Assembly (NCBI GenBank): GCA_023614405.1
Contig: CM042690.1
Coordinates: 665,454,802-665,518,801 of the forward strand
Length of the DNA stretch: 64,000 nt
Origin: Avena insularis
Taxonomy: Eukaryota > Streptophyta > Magnoliopsida > Poales > Poaceae
Direction: 5' to 3'
Shown: piece after piece, positions 34,689 through 47,400 of the stretch
Position numbering within the stretch: position 1 is the stretch's first letter
Layout: each line of letters starts with the position of its first letter
Notes under the pieces: generated by a model
Database searches by the model: none
The model's input: the letters and a program-made list of their open reading frames with translations, nothing else
Told to the model about the DNA's origin: nothing
Made by a program: the position numbers and the translations under genes

Positions 34689-36196
34689 ATGGATAATTCG
34701 CTGAGTTTCTTATTTGGTAATGCTACTACCACTGCTAAGGTAGTAGATAAACCACCATCTGCTGAGAATGATGTTTTCAAAATACTACAAGAATTATTGA
34801 TCGTGTTATGGATAACTACTATGTTGGGGATGGAACTGTCCATCCCGGTGATCATTTACTCTTTATACACGAATTATGCGGGTTGTTCAAGTGTGCATGT
34901 ATTACTACAGATCAAGTTAAGAAGAAGTTATTCTCATTATCACTGAAAGGAAGAGCCGAGGAATGGTATAAGCTACTGAAGAATGGTCAAGCTCTGGAAT
35001 GGGAGGAAATAGTGCCTCTCTTTTATTCAAAGTTTTATCCTCCTAGTGAGATTCATAAAGATTGGAATCGAATATACAACTTTTGGCCTCTTGATGGAGA
35101 GAGTACAGCTCAAGCTTGGGGGAGATTGAAGTTACTAATGCTCAAATGTCCCATTCATGAGCTCCCCAACAATATTATTATCAATAACTTTTATGCAAGG
35201 CTCCCTCTACATGATAAAGATTTATTGGATGCTTCTTGTGCTGGATCATTCACTCGCATGGAAGAAGAAGCTAAATGGGATCTTCTGGACCGTATTCAAG
35301 ACAATGCTGAAGCTTGGGAGAATGACAAAGGTAGAAAGTCAGGTATAAATTATGATTATGAATGCATTGAATCTTTTTTGGGAACTGATGACTTTCAAAA
35401 TATTAAAAATGCTTATGGTCTAGACTCTCAAGCTATTGCTTCTTATTTTAAGGCTTTTGCTTCCTACATTGAAGTGCCTAAAAAGAAGTGGAATAAGTAT
35501 CATGAACCTTATAAAGATGTTGCTAAGAGTGTTCCTGCAAGAAATACTAAAGTTTATACTGCTAATCATGTTTTACCTAAACCTTATATTGAGAAAATTC
35601 CTTTCTCAGTTAAGATGAAGGAACATTCTATGATAGCTAGTATGGTTAATGAAAGTATGAATAAAGCTATTGAACCTGATAAACAAATGGTTGATGAACC
35701 TATAATAGCAAATGTGAAAGACTTTGTTACTAAATATGAAAAAGAGGGACACCCTATCCTTTGTAAGGATACCTCTAATATTGTTTCACAAAGTAGTGTT
35801 ATGAGAGCTAGTATTCCTGTGTTTTCTGTTAGAATAAGCGATCATTGCTATGATGGTCCTTGTGATAGTTATATTGTTAAGTTTATGCATGATACTGAAA
35901 GTTACTACGAGAGAGGTAAAAGTGTTCTTATGCATCTCAATAATATCAAGTTTCCTCGTTTTATGCTGAAAGTTTTTATGTTGCACTTCTTTTGCCCTCT
36001 TATGCAAGTTGCTTCTTGTTTTAAAAACTTGTTTGTTTACAAAATTCCCTTGCATAGGAAGTGGGTTAGACTTACACATGTGTATTTTTTGCTTCTTAAT
36101 GCTCTCTTTCACCTCAATTCATATCCCTATAAGAGCTTCTTCAAAATTATCATGCCCATCTTAATGGCTATAAAGAAAGAGCTTTATGGGAGATAA
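34689..36196 (+). pseudogene. Athila-type gag-like ORF with a foreign C-terminal module
   Basis: The family N-terminus MDNSLSFLFGNAT starts at 34689, shifts frame near 34800 and continues as a 462-codon frame (34808-36196). That frame holds the gag core: LKGRAEEWYKLLKNG, PLFYSKFYPPSEIHKDWNRI, AQAWGRLKLLMLKCPIHELP and KWDLLDRIQDN. Near its end it reaches SVRISDHCYDG, where Athila-type elements enter the protease, then switches to SYIVKFMHDTESYYERGK and PLHRKWVRLTH. That last part is the same C-terminal module seen at 19885-20301. This looks like a fused protein after loss of pol. Apart from the N-terminal shift the frame is long and open, so the loss of function is recent or the ORF is under some constraint. 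Confidence 0.75.
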
Positions 36197-37206
36197 CTCA
36201 ATTTGTTTTTGCTTTCAGTTTGTTTTTGTTTCTTTGAGTCTTGGAAGTTATTACTTCAGGTAATAACCGCTCCTTATCCGTTTTGTTTGGTTTTTGTGTC
36301 AAGATCAATCTCTAATGAGAGAGAAGTAATATTTGGGGAAGTTGCTATCCCGAAACAGATTTGTGTGCTTCACCGTAAAAATTCGTGAGAGATCTCTGTA
36401 TGTCGGATTGAGCTGTAATTTTTTGTGCTTCTGCCCCAGGTTGTTATTTAACTTTCATTAGTTTTGAACTTTTTGATTTGAGCAACAGAAGATTTTCGAA
36501 AAAATTTATCTTTACCTGCTGGTCTGTTTTGACAGATTTTGCCACTCTTGCATTTGCTTCTTTATTCGATTTCCTTTTTGAATTCTTTTTGGGTTTTCAG
36601 AAGAAGTTGCTACAGTAGCTTATGTTTTGATGGTTTTCAGTTGAAGTTGGATTCAAAAGGTTTTATCACTTCACTTATACTAATGTTGTTACTGAGAACT
36701 GTGTGAAGTTTTGTGTGAAATTTTTTTTCAGGTAGTGGAGATAATGGTGTAATAAGGAAAAGAAAGGTTTTATGACTCAAGTAATAAGTGTATGAAGATG
36801 AAGATATTGATGATTCAAGTGGTGACTCCGGAAGGATCCACTAAATACCAAATTCAGAGACCTGCAGAGTCCGTTTCCAACTAGGTAACATTACGGTAAG
36901 AAAAGTTCATGAAAATACAATCCAACTATATTTTTGCAGTTTTCAGTCAATAAGGAAAGCTATGAAGCAAAAAAGGGACGGAAACGGAGCCAGGGTGGCT
37001 CACACCACCCTGTGGCATGGGCCCACCCCTGGCCGCGCCACCAGGTTGTGAGTCCACCCCAGACTCCACCTCCGACCCGTTTTCACCCAGTACCTTCCTT
37101 TTGATATGAAACTTCGTAATATATAACCCCAGATCCCCCGAGGTCCGTATATCATGTTTTCTTTCGATCTGTTTCTGCCAGGTAAAATCTCAGATTTGTA
37201 GCCTCA

Positions 37207-37591
37207 ATGTCTTCCACTGGATCAGTTAAGGGAGATTCCTTAGAAGATATCATCAACCCATACATGAGAGAATTGAAGATTCATCCCAAGGAGTTATTGC
37301 TCGGAGGTGGGGAGGTTCGGATTAAAGAGGTTCAAGGCCCTAAAGGTGAAGGAAGTCTGGAGGACAGGATGGAAGCATTGGAACAAGAAGTCTTTAGGTA
37401 CAAGAAGATGGCGGAGCGCGAAGTGGATATCATCCATAAGATTTGTTCCGAACTCATCACCGAGCACCAAAAGGAGACCGCTGAACTCAAAGACGAAGAT
37501 GTTGGAAACCACGATGTCCTTTGTGGATGGGAAGCCTTTACCTTGGAAGACGGACGAAGATGAGAGGATACCACCACCACCAAAGGAGTAA
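37207..37591 (+). pseudogene. Small coiled-coil ORF of the plus-strand Athila-like element
   Basis: Starts MSSTGSVKGDSLEDIINPYM. It has GSLEDRMEALEQEVFRYKKM and AEREVDIIHKICSELI, a heptad-rich likely coiled coil. After residue 100 or so the expected ending (MSFVDGKPLPWKTDEDERIP, then PPPPKE and a stop at 37589-37591) lies in another frame, so a small deletion has shifted it. Function unknown. I remember this ORF as recurrent in related Triticeae elements. Confidence 0.55.
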
Positions 37592-39513
37592 TTCGTCATC
37601 AGGTTTGGCATCCCCTTGGTTTGTTCCAAGCTTGGGGGAGTGCCGCGGTATCACATCACTATCTTCTATCTTTTTACCTTATTAGTAGAGTCATATCATG
37701 AATAGAGAAGTTATTATGTAGGATGGTTTGCATTATGGAAGTGTCCCCTCTCTCGTTAGATATGTATCCCTTGGTGTGAGTTACTGTTATGGAATATTAA
37801 TGAGAAGTTCTATCATTCACTCTTTTGCATAGCTTATATTAGTTTTCAATTCTTGGTTATATGATTGATCTTGTTGTTAGTATTGGTAGCACTCTGGGAT
37901 CATTGAGTTAATTTAGTTGGTTTTGGCAAACCTGGCTCGGTCAGTAGCAACACTTTTTTGAGAGTTGAATGAAAAAGATAAAGGTACCTTTAAAGAAAAA
38001 TAATTTCATCATCTTTCTTTCTTGATTTGCTCATAAGTTTAGTATTATCTAGTTAAGATCTTTTGTGCTTCCAAGGAAGATTGCATGTTTGTCTTTATCA
38101 CTTGTATGTTTGTTTGTTTCCTTCAACTCTTATACTTGCGACCTAGCCTTGCTAGCCAAAAACCTGTACTGAGAGGGTATTCTTCTCGTGCATCCACCTC
38201 GCCTTTAAACCAAAACCTTTGCCATTTGTGTCCACCATACCTACCGATTAGCATTATTGCTATTCCAAGTAAATTCTTGTTTTATCTACCTCCCAAATTA
38301 AAGTTGTTATGTGAAAATTAGTGATAAAGCTCTCACAAACTTGATGGCACACTTTACTTTCTTGCATTTAATAAACTTGAACCATTGGGTCCTTCTTTGT
38401 TGCGTATATGCTTGCGCTTTATGAGTTGAAGTTAGCCGAACCATGTATCATGGGGACCGCTTTCAACACTTCATTTGGTACTTTGTACCTAGTTGATATC
38501 ATGTTCTTTTGCTTATGGATCCCGGCGGTGTGAAATAAAAGTGGAACTTGTAAGATCATGGAGTTTATATGTGTGTTAGAAAGCGCTGGGTAGCTAGCCT
38601 AAGCCATGCCTAATCATGGTGGAAACTTGCAGCATAACTATAGTGAGCATTCTATGAAGCATACTCAATAAAAACCTATGCAAATAGCAAATAAAAGATC
38701 GCTGAGATGCTCCTTTATGCCTTGCCTTGTCATTTTGATTATGGGATAGCTCTTGTGTCATGTGCAAGGGGTACCCCGTTGGCGGTTCTCAATGATACGC
38801 ATGTATTTACAATGACAAGAGCTTGCTCGTGACTGAAGTTGAGTAGCATGAGGATCGGTACTCATAAGTAAGGGGCATGAGATTTCAACTTATAACTTGC
38901 CAAGCATATCCTCTTAGTTGTGTCACTTTAACCTTAATCACCTAAAGATGCCTATGATAGGGGCAATGAGAGCTGAAAGCTAGTAAGTATCATAATTTTT
39001 GGGAGCTCTTTATGAGACTTGCAATCCCTGCTTCCCTCTTTGAAGGGCCTTTCTTTTACTTTGTAGTTGAGTCAGTAAACCTACTCCCTTCTATCTCAGC
39101 AAGTATTTTGAGTCGTTGTGTTTCATTCATTCATATGTTGATTTATTCAATCATGTTTCTTATGTTCCTTGTTTTGCACATTGTTCTTATCCTGATGTTT
39201 ACTACTTTGAAAGCTATCATTGAAAAGACAGCTATTTGTGAACTCCAGCAAATTATCAACTATTCTTCGACCAAGAGCTAAGTTTGCCATTACCAATTAT
39301 GATTCACTTTATATATCTTTATTGTGTTTCCTTTACTTATTACAAGTTGAGTTATATAATAGTGAGTTGTCTTCTATTATGATCTATGTATTTGATGAAT
39401 GTGATGCTTCTTGTCTGTATTCTTTTATCGACTCTTCACTCCATAAACCTCAGGCCATGTTTATTGAGCTCAGTTTCGCTTGGGGACAAGCGAAGTCTAA
39501 GCTTGGGGGGAGT
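37592..39513 (+). other. Non-coding interior of the plus-strand Athila-like element
   Basis: About 1.9 kb with no convincing frame. It shares blocks with the reverse complement of 17200-18500 (for example around 38700-39010 against 17640-17980). It ends in the polypurine tract at 39499-39513. Confidence 0.6.
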
Positions 39514-41019
39514 TGATACGTCCATTTTGCATCACTATTCTATGTCTTAATTCACTATTATTCATTGATATATTTCATATTGAGAGGTGATACTTATGTT
39601 ATTTCATCTGTTTTTGCATGGTTGATGACTTTTGGAGCATGGACCGCTGTAGTCAGGATTCTGATGGAAAAGGTGTTGTTTGGAGGCAAAATTTGCGAAG
39701 ATCAGAAAATCCGGGAAAATATACGGAAAATCCTATTTTTCCAGAAGACTAAGGATGCCAGAAGACGGAGTGGAGATGGGCCACAGGGGGCCCACACCAC
39801 CCCATGGCGCGGGTAGCCCTAGGCCGTGCCAGGAGGTGGTGTGGCCATCCTGGCCCACTCCAGCCTCTCCCCTCTGGCGTATATCATCCTCCCGAAACCC
39901 TAAGACTCGGGGAGCGACCACAGAAAGATTCCGCTGCATCTGCACGGCGGAAAACACCGAGAGAGAAAGATCTCTCCGGCAGACAGATTTTTGCCGGGGG
40001 GATTCCTTCCCGGAGAGGGGAGATCGTCGCCATCAACACCACCATCAAGCTGGACTTCATCGGGATCATCATCATCATCATCACCACCATCATCACCATC
40101 AGCACCCTCATCACCATCTCCATATTGCTGTAACAATTGCGTTGAATCTTGCATTAGTTCATAGGGGAAACTTTCCCGGTGTTGATTACTCTTTGTAGTT
40201 GATGCTATTGAGTGAACCATTGAATTATTGTTTATGTTCAGATTGTTATACATCATTATACCATCTCTGATCATGATCCATATGATGTCTTGTGAGTAGT
40301 TCGTTTTGTTCTTGAGGACATGGGAGAAGTCTTGTTGTTAGTAGTGGAGTTGTGTTGAGAAAGATTCAATAGATTGTTATTTAAGTTGTGGTGTACTTCT
40401 TCTAGTGGTGTCATGTGAACGTCGACTACATGACACTTCACCTATATGGGCCTAGGGGAATGCATTGTGTATTTGGCTACTAATCGTAGGGGTTGCCAGA
40501 GTGACAGAAACCTGAACCCCCGTTAGGAAACCATTGCACAAGGGATGTAAGGGTCTTAGAGTTTAAAGTTGTGGTTAGGTTTCTAGCTTAATTACTTTCT
40601 TGTACTTACGGATGTTTGCAAGTGGTATAATCACAAGTATGTATTAGTCTTGGATGGGGCGATACATTAGCACAGGTTCACCCACACAACACTTAGCAAG
40701 CTAAAGAAGATTAATCAACTATATGAAGCGAAAGCACTTGACAGTCTTCCCATGTGTCCTCGAGAACGTTTGGTCATCTTAAGTAATACAACCGGCTTGT
40801 CCTTTGCTGCATAAAGGATTGGGCCACTTGCTGCATTTATTCCTATCTTTATTTACTCGTACTTTGTTTGCTTGCTTTATCGAAAACCCTAAAATCCCGT
40901 TTGCTAAGTATTTGCAGAATTCTGATCCATACCACTAGCGGCTTATACGCTCCTCGTTGGGTTCGACACTCTTACTTATCAAAAATATTGCGATACACCC
41001 CTATACTTGTGGGTCATCA
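39514..41019 (+). repeat. 3' LTR of the plus-strand Athila-like element
   Basis: 1,506 bp from TGATACGTCC to GGGTCATCA. It contains the CAT-rich microsatellite at 40062-40123. A histidine-rich open frame (39680-40198) is just that microsatellite read in frame. Confidence 0.88.
40062..40123. repeat. ATC/ACC trinucleotide microsatellite in an LTR
   Basis: Runs of ATC and ACC triplets interrupted by AGC and CTC. Read in frame, they give poly-His or poly-Met products with no biological support. Confidence 0.85.
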
Positions 41020-41596
41020 ACGTTCTTTCCAACAATCAAGATATCATCAACATAAAGCAAAAACATGATAAAATCATCACCTGAGAACCTCTGAATAAAT
41101 ACACAATGGTTTGAGCTACACCTCTTGTAGCCTTGCTCCCCCATGACAGATTCAAACTTCATGTACTATTGTCTCGGTGCTTGTTTCAGGCCATATAAAC
41201 TTTTCTTCAACTTGCACACATAGTCCTCTTTGCCTTTAACAAGGAACCCCTCAGGCTGCTCCATGTAGATTTCATCCTCCAACTCTCCATGAATGAAAGT
41301 TGTATTCACATCCATTTGCTCAACCTCCAAGTTGAGACTTGTTGCCATGCCAATGATCATTCAGATTGATGTCATCTTCACCACGGGAGAAAATATTTCA
41401 TCAAAGTCAATACCTTTTCTCTGACTGAATCCTTTTACAACTAGCCTGGCCTTGTACCTTCGATGTGATGTGTGCTCTTCTTCATTGATTTTGTAGACCC
41501 ACTTATTCTTTGGAACTTTCTTGCCCTTGGGCAACTTCACTAGCTCATAAGTATGATTCTTATGCAGGGAACCATGTCTTTTTTGCATAGCCTTAT
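41020..41596 (-). pseudogene. Copia pol, reverse transcriptase part (broken)
   Basis: This is the upstream piece of the Copia whose end lies at 25953-26621. The minus strand reads [75 protein letters not shown] and finally LLYVDDILIVGKNV near 41030. That covers palm motifs including the YVDD catalytic box. A tryptophan after APRQ is replaced by a stop. Both ends are cut: by the Athila-like LTR at 41019 and by the Copia LTR at 41597. Confidence 0.85.
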
Positions 41597-42918
41597 TATT
41601 GGGTTCGCAGCACAGAAAAGAAAAAATTTCCTACGATGGGAACTATACGCCAAGATCTATCTACTAGATACAAGAAACGGGTGGATATACATCCATAGAG
41701 AACATATCCTTGAAGACAACAAAGCTTTGTTAACGAGATGGAACCCGTGGATGATGTAGTCATATACTTTCCAATCTCAAGATCGTGATGAAGTCCTTTA
41801 GGTCCAACAGGTCCAGCTCCAGCACGTCCATCAGATCCAGCTCCAGCAAGTCCAGCACCACCAAGTCCAGCACCGCAAAGCAGCGATGCATCCGTGATCG
41901 CACACACGTCCGTTACCCCGACAACCTCCGTACCTCGCTCCAGCAAAGCAACGGAAGCAGCAACTCCTTTCTAGATAAAGCCACCAGGAACATGTATCTC
42001 GCTAATCCGAGACCATGGGGAATAACTAGAGGCGGAGAGATATCCTTCACGAGGAGGTGTGCTTTGTGAGGAGGAGAGGGGGCCTTTTATAGGGAAGAGG
42101 GGGCAACAAAGGGCCATGGCGTGGCAGCCATGGTGGTGCCCCCACCTCTTCCATCATTGTGGTGGATGCTCCACTCACATAAATATGCCTCCACTCACAC
42201 TTCCACTCACATGCATTAAATTTCCACCAAATTTAATGCAAGGTCTCATTAAATAAAACTATTTTATTTATTTTATTCAGAATTTTGTTAATTACTTTAA
42301 TTAACAAAAATTCACATAAAACCCCCTGCAACATTTCAATATCACATGCTGAACCAGATTCTGTAATTTCACCCAAAACAATTATGGTTTCCATCGAAAT
42401 GATTCCAGCGCTTTCTTAATTCTTTATCTGAAACAAATTTGCTCCAAATGGTGTCGGTATACCTTAAGTGTGTCACCCTACAGTTCGTGAATAATGCAGA
42501 CATGATCGAGACCGCTCTCTGATCAATAATCAGCAGCGGGACCTGGAGATCTGTACTGACTCCCACACATTCAACAATGACTCTTGTGATCGTGTGAACC
42601 TTTAATGTTGTAACTAAATCCCTTTGTCTCGCAATATATTACTTGTCCGAGATTCGATCATCGGTATCCAAATACCTAGTTTGATTTTGTTACCGTGATA
42701 TAACATTCTAGTGATCATATCACTTGCTTGCAAGCTATATCAATATGATATCACCGAGAGGGCCCCGAGTATATCTATCTATCATCGGGATGGACAAATC
42801 CCACTCTTGATCCATGAGCCTCAACATAACACCTTCGTAGCACTGAACCCTCCTTTATAGTCACCATGTTACGGTGTGACGTTTGATGTTATCAAGATAC
42901 TCTTCCGGTGTTAGTGAT
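41597..42918 (-). repeat. 3' LTR of Angela/BARE-like Copia (copy 2), left segment
   Basis: It matches the LTR that begins at 62354. The left terminal bases are TA instead of TG. The segment is interrupted at 42918 by the Tat-type element and resumes at 57094. A serine-codon-like minisatellite built on TCCAGCTCCAGCA (about 41808-41875) gives false Ser/Arg-rich frames. Confidence 0.82.
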
Positions 42919-43681
42919 TGTCGTGGTGGTGTCACGGCAGATGTCATGGATAGGCTAAAGGCGGGGACTAATACACGCTAGGGGAATCCAGAGAGGGATA
43001 GTGGAGTGATTCTCCACACATAAGATTGTATTCCTTTCCTTTCAAGATTAAAAGTGCACCTAGAGTTGTATTGGCGAGAGGAGGAAGAAGGAGCTCTCTT
43101 ACTCTCACCCATAGTTCACCCCTAGAACCTTAGTCAAATCGGTATAGAAGAAAAAAACCCCTTATATAGAGGCGGCTTGGTCTCTGCCTAGGGCATACGT
43201 GGAGGCATATTCTTAGGAATATGCCTCCTCTCAAAGTGATAACCCGACGGGGGTGCTTTTCCCCCGCGTCACACATGCTTTAGCTACGTGAGCCTCTGCG
43301 GCGCCCGCGTCAGCCGACACGGGCGTCGTTACCCTTGTCGGCCATGATCCGGTGGTCCTGCCCTTGCTTGCTTCGCTCATGCAGTGCGTACCGGGCCATC
43401 TTTTTGACTAGAGAGATTCCTTCCTTCTCCCAGAAGCTAAATGGGACCCGGATTATGGTAGATCCGGCCACACCTGTTCCTGCATACAAGTTAGACAAGC
43501 ACTTCCGACTTACTCCTTAAGTCGGCTGATATAATGTTAGGCGACCCCCCTGGTCCGGGTTACTCCGTGATCCGGCCTGCCTTGAGGTGACCCGGCCAGC
43601 ATCCACTTTGGCCTTGCCGAACCTCGGCTAACTCGGCCTCTATACCCCGGAGTGACCCTACCCGGGGTTATCCCCCCAACA
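42919..43681 (-). repeat. 3' LTR of the Tat-type element
   Basis: 763 bp, from TGTCGTGGTGGTGTCACGG to TTATCCCCCCAACA. Confidence 0.9.
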
Positions 43682-44430
43682 TTAGTCCCCGAAGCTGGTG
43701 CGGTCTTAGCCGCATTGGCCGCTAAGGCCACATCAGGTTCATCTATGTTCGAGCCTTGGACGTTATTTCCGATTTAGCTCTTTATCTCGGATTATGCGGA
43801 TTTATGTTCCCTTCGCACGTTCCAAGTCTTCACTTGTCGGTCGGGTTACCACTTTGACTCGGATCTCATGGATTTACGTTCCCTCTGCACATTCTAAGTT
43901 TTTACCTGCTGTCCGGGCTACCATGGCTCTATTCGGGCCTTGTTTCCTTCTTTCATACGCCAACCCATGTGGAGGCTAATCATTACGTTGTCTTATTTTA
44001 AGGGCCTGCACAGTAACCGCCGCAATAAATGTCAGTTATCACTGTGCGAGGATCACGTCACGCCTGCCTCCTTGTTTACCGCATCAGTGCGTCATGTCAT
44101 GGGATCGCCTCTGCCCTGTGGCCCTCCGTGTGGCTCCTCACTGATTGGCTGAGGTAGGTAATACACGGCCACACCATGTGTCTCATTTGCAGGGCGCGAT
44201 CCCACTCATCCTCTTAGGGGCTAGTTAAGTAGCGGAGGGGCGCACCCCTTAGGATTTTTTTCTCTTCTGCGCCCCTCTGCCCGTTGCTCTTCTTCTTCAT
44301 CTTCCTCGCGACCGCGCGCGCGCCCGGTGCTCCTAGCTTGCGCCGCCACTGCGCATCTCCCTCGCCATGGGTCCTCGCCAATCTAGGCCTTTGACCCCGC
44401 CGCCCGCTAAGCGCCCGGTAGCAATCTGAG
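43682..44430. other. Spacer between the 3' LTR and the antisense gene start
   Basis: It begins with the polypurine tract (43682-43695). It has no convincing coding frame and must hold the promoter and leader of the plus-strand antisense gene if that gene is expressed. I saw no clear TATA box. Confidence 0.5.
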
Positions 44431-47400
44431 ATGACGGAGGAGGAGCTCGCCGTCGCCAAGCAAGAAATGGAGGAGAACGCCGCTGCGGCGGACCGTGGCG
44501 CGTGGGCCGGATCATGGGTCTGTCAAGATGACCTTGACTGGCTCTACCGGACCAGACGCATCCTCGCTGTCGCTCGTCTCCCCTCCTGAGGCTGGCCCTC
44601 ACCCAATCCGGGTGAGTTCATGTTCTTGTCCCACTTCCAGCGGGGTTGGCTTGCCGGTGAGCGACTTCTTCCGGGATTGGCTTAGCACCTACCACTTGCA
44701 GCCGCACCACCTTCTAGCCAACGCTATCACTTCTCTTTCTGCTTTTGCTTCTATGATTGAGGGCTACACCGGAATGTGGCCCACGAAGGAGCTATGGATC
44801 CAGTTTTTCAGCTTTCGTTGTAACGTCATCCCCAACATCCAAGTCGAGTCGGAGGATAAGCAGCTCACCCAATTCGGAGCTGCGTCCATCTCACCCCGGA
44901 GGACTTCCGTTTTCCCCTGGGTCACCGGGCTTGACTCCTGTAAAGGATGGGCCCGGACCTTCTTCTATGTCCGAAACCCAGGCACCAAAGATTTGATTTG
45001 GTTGCTCCCCTATACTCCGGGTCCACCTAACTCGGAATTTTGGGAGGAGATCTCCAAGAAGCCCACGGTCCTGGCCAACCAGGTTAACAAGAGGTTCGTG
45101 GAACTGAAGAAACTCGGATTGCGCAACGAGGATGCTATGATCACGTTAAATGGCGAATCTCTCCCTCGAGCGCACCCACAAGGTGTGCCACATGAGTTTC
45201 GGCCGCGACCCCAACCGAACCTCCTCCTTCAAGCTGAGCAACACGGAGATTTTTCGCCGGGTTAAGGCTCTCTTCACCACCCACAAGGATTCTCCGCTGA
45301 ATGGATGTGGGGAATTGAGCACTTCTGTCGTGACAGGCTCCCTCCCGCGGTAAGCTTCGCGGGACAAACTTACTTCGGATTAGATATATGTCGGTTTTTG
45401 TTATCTCTTTGACTTTGTTCTTCATTCTTTTTCTCAGCTATTCCTTCAGCAAACCCTTGAGGACGGCACAGATCCGACCCTTAAGTGGGCGCCGGACCGA
45501 GAAACCCCGGATGAGGAGGAGCTGGACCAGGAGATGTTTCTCCCTATGACCGACGCTACAAAACGACCCAGCGGTAAATTCTCTTCTCTTAGAGACTGGA
45601 CCGATGATGAGGATGACTCGGATGTTGACGTGATTGAACCTGTTGAGGCTGTCCCTCTTTCTTTTGCCTTTCCGGCATCAACTAACCCTGGTGGGCATAT
45701 CCATGAGGATCCTCCGCTCACCATGGACGAACCGGTTCTGGTGGCACCGAAGAAGAAACGCGGGGCCGCACCGAGTTCCTCCTCCGGACCTTCTCAGCCC
45801 ACAAAAAGGCGAAAGAAGGCCGGAGACAAAACTGCCTCCAAGCCGGAAGGCAAAGCCTCGACACGAAGGGCTCGGAAACCCAAGGAGGCCCAAACCTTGG
45901 ATGCATAAGTCATTTTTCTTTCCGTAACCCACTTTTCCTTGCATTGTTGTAATTCCTCTTCTGACATTATTCTCTTCTGCAGGGCTCCGGTGGAGGTCCC
46001 TCAGAGCGGATCTAGCATCTCTTCACCGCTCCGATCTAGCCCTTCTACCCTTCATGACGACGAGTCACGTCCGCTGAGCCCTATTCCAGAGGGTTCCGCG
46101 GCTGCTCCAGATTCCACACTACCTCGTCAAGAGGAGTGCAACCTCGGAGCGGGAGGGATCGGTCCAGCCGAGGCGACGACATCCACAACTTCGGCATCAC
46201 CACAACCAGCAGCCACCGAGTCTACCTCAACACCAGCACCGCCCCCAGCATCGGTAGTAGTTCCAGTACCAGCGATCGAATCAGCACCAGCACCCGTTCC
46301 GACACCAAGAAAATCAACAACCGCACCAAGTTCTTCCGCCTCGTCCGAGTCATCTCAACCTCGGCGAGGAACTACCCCAGCAGCTCCTAGGGGGAAATCC
46401 GCTGCAGTTACTTCCTCCCAGCAAGCCAAGGGCAAAAAGGCTCCAGATGCTACCAAGTCACCACCCGTCGAGGCTGGGCAGCGAACCCTAGCGTCGATGC
46501 TTCCCAAGAAAGCTCTAGCAGCGAAGGATGCCCCTGCCGAGCCAACTGACGCGCAGCAAATGGTTCTGCATACAGCCCTTGCTTTGGTTGAGAGGAAAGA
46601 AGCGCATGCGAAGGGCTTGGTGGCGCCCCATATGCCTACTGGTGAGCGGTATCCTCCGAGCCTGATTGAGTTTGTCATGAACTGGAACAAGGCGGAGTTC
46701 GTCCCATGACGATCTCCGGAAAAGTTCATTACGAATTTTCCGCCCAAATGAACACAGCCGCTAAGGCAATTAACCTCATGAGGCGGATGATGGAGGTATG
46801 TCGTTTCTCCTTTACATGCTGTAGATAATAACCATTAGTCCCCGAGCCTCGGTGGAGTAACTTGTTACTCGGCGGATGCTCGATAGAAACTAACGTAGCT
46901 CTATGAGAACTTGAATATGCACACACCTAGAGCGGGTTAAGTTCCACTTGGCCCGGATCGTGTACACTTCAAATATGCACACACCTAGAGCGGGTTAAGT
47001 TCCACTTGGCCGGATCTTGTACACTTCGAATATGCACACACCTAGAACCGGTTAAGTTCCACTTGGCGGATCTTGTATACTTCCGAATATGCACACACCT
47101 AGAACGGATTAAGTTCCACTTGGCCCGGATCTTGTACACCGAATATGCACACACCTAGAGCCGGGTTAAGTTGCACTTGGCGGATCTTGTACTTTCGAAT
47201 ATGCACGCACCTAGAGCGGGTTAAGTTCCACTTGGCCGGATCTTGTACACTCGAATATGCACACACCTAGAGCGGGTTAAGTTCCACTTGGCCCGGATCT
47301 TGTACACTCGAATATGCACACCTAGAGCCGGGTTAAGTTCCACTTGGCCCGGATCTTGTACACTTCGAATATGCACACACCTAGAGCCGGGTTAAGTTCC

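Larger units (their letters stand above)
33856..41019 (+). mobile_element. Second pol-less Athila-like gypsy element, plus strand, 5'-truncated
   Basis: Left LTR 33856-34574 (5' part missing), primer-binding site, gag-like ORF, a small coiled-coil ORF, long non-coding interior, polypurine tract AAGCTTGGGGGGAGT (39499-39513) and complete right LTR 39514-41019. It resembles the widespread Triticeae elements whose LTR begins TGATACGTCC and ends TTGTGGGTCATCA. No pol domains are present. The right flank begins ACGTT. The left flank was lost, so no target duplication can be checked. Confidence 0.82.

Noticed and set aside
39680..40198. 172-codon plus-strand frame with a run of histidines, and a methionine-rich minus frame over it
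   Set aside because: Both come from an ATC/ACC microsatellite inside a retrotransposon LTR. There is no start context, domain or conservation argument.
41785..42069. Ser/Arg-rich plus-strand frame resembling an SR protein
   Set aside because: It is produced by the TCCAGC minisatellite of the Copia LTR. The second LTR does not keep the same frame.
43310..43520. Short frames on both strands that also occur at 56717-56941
   Set aside because: They lie in the two LTRs of the Tat-type element. Their repetition reflects LTR identity, not a gene pair.
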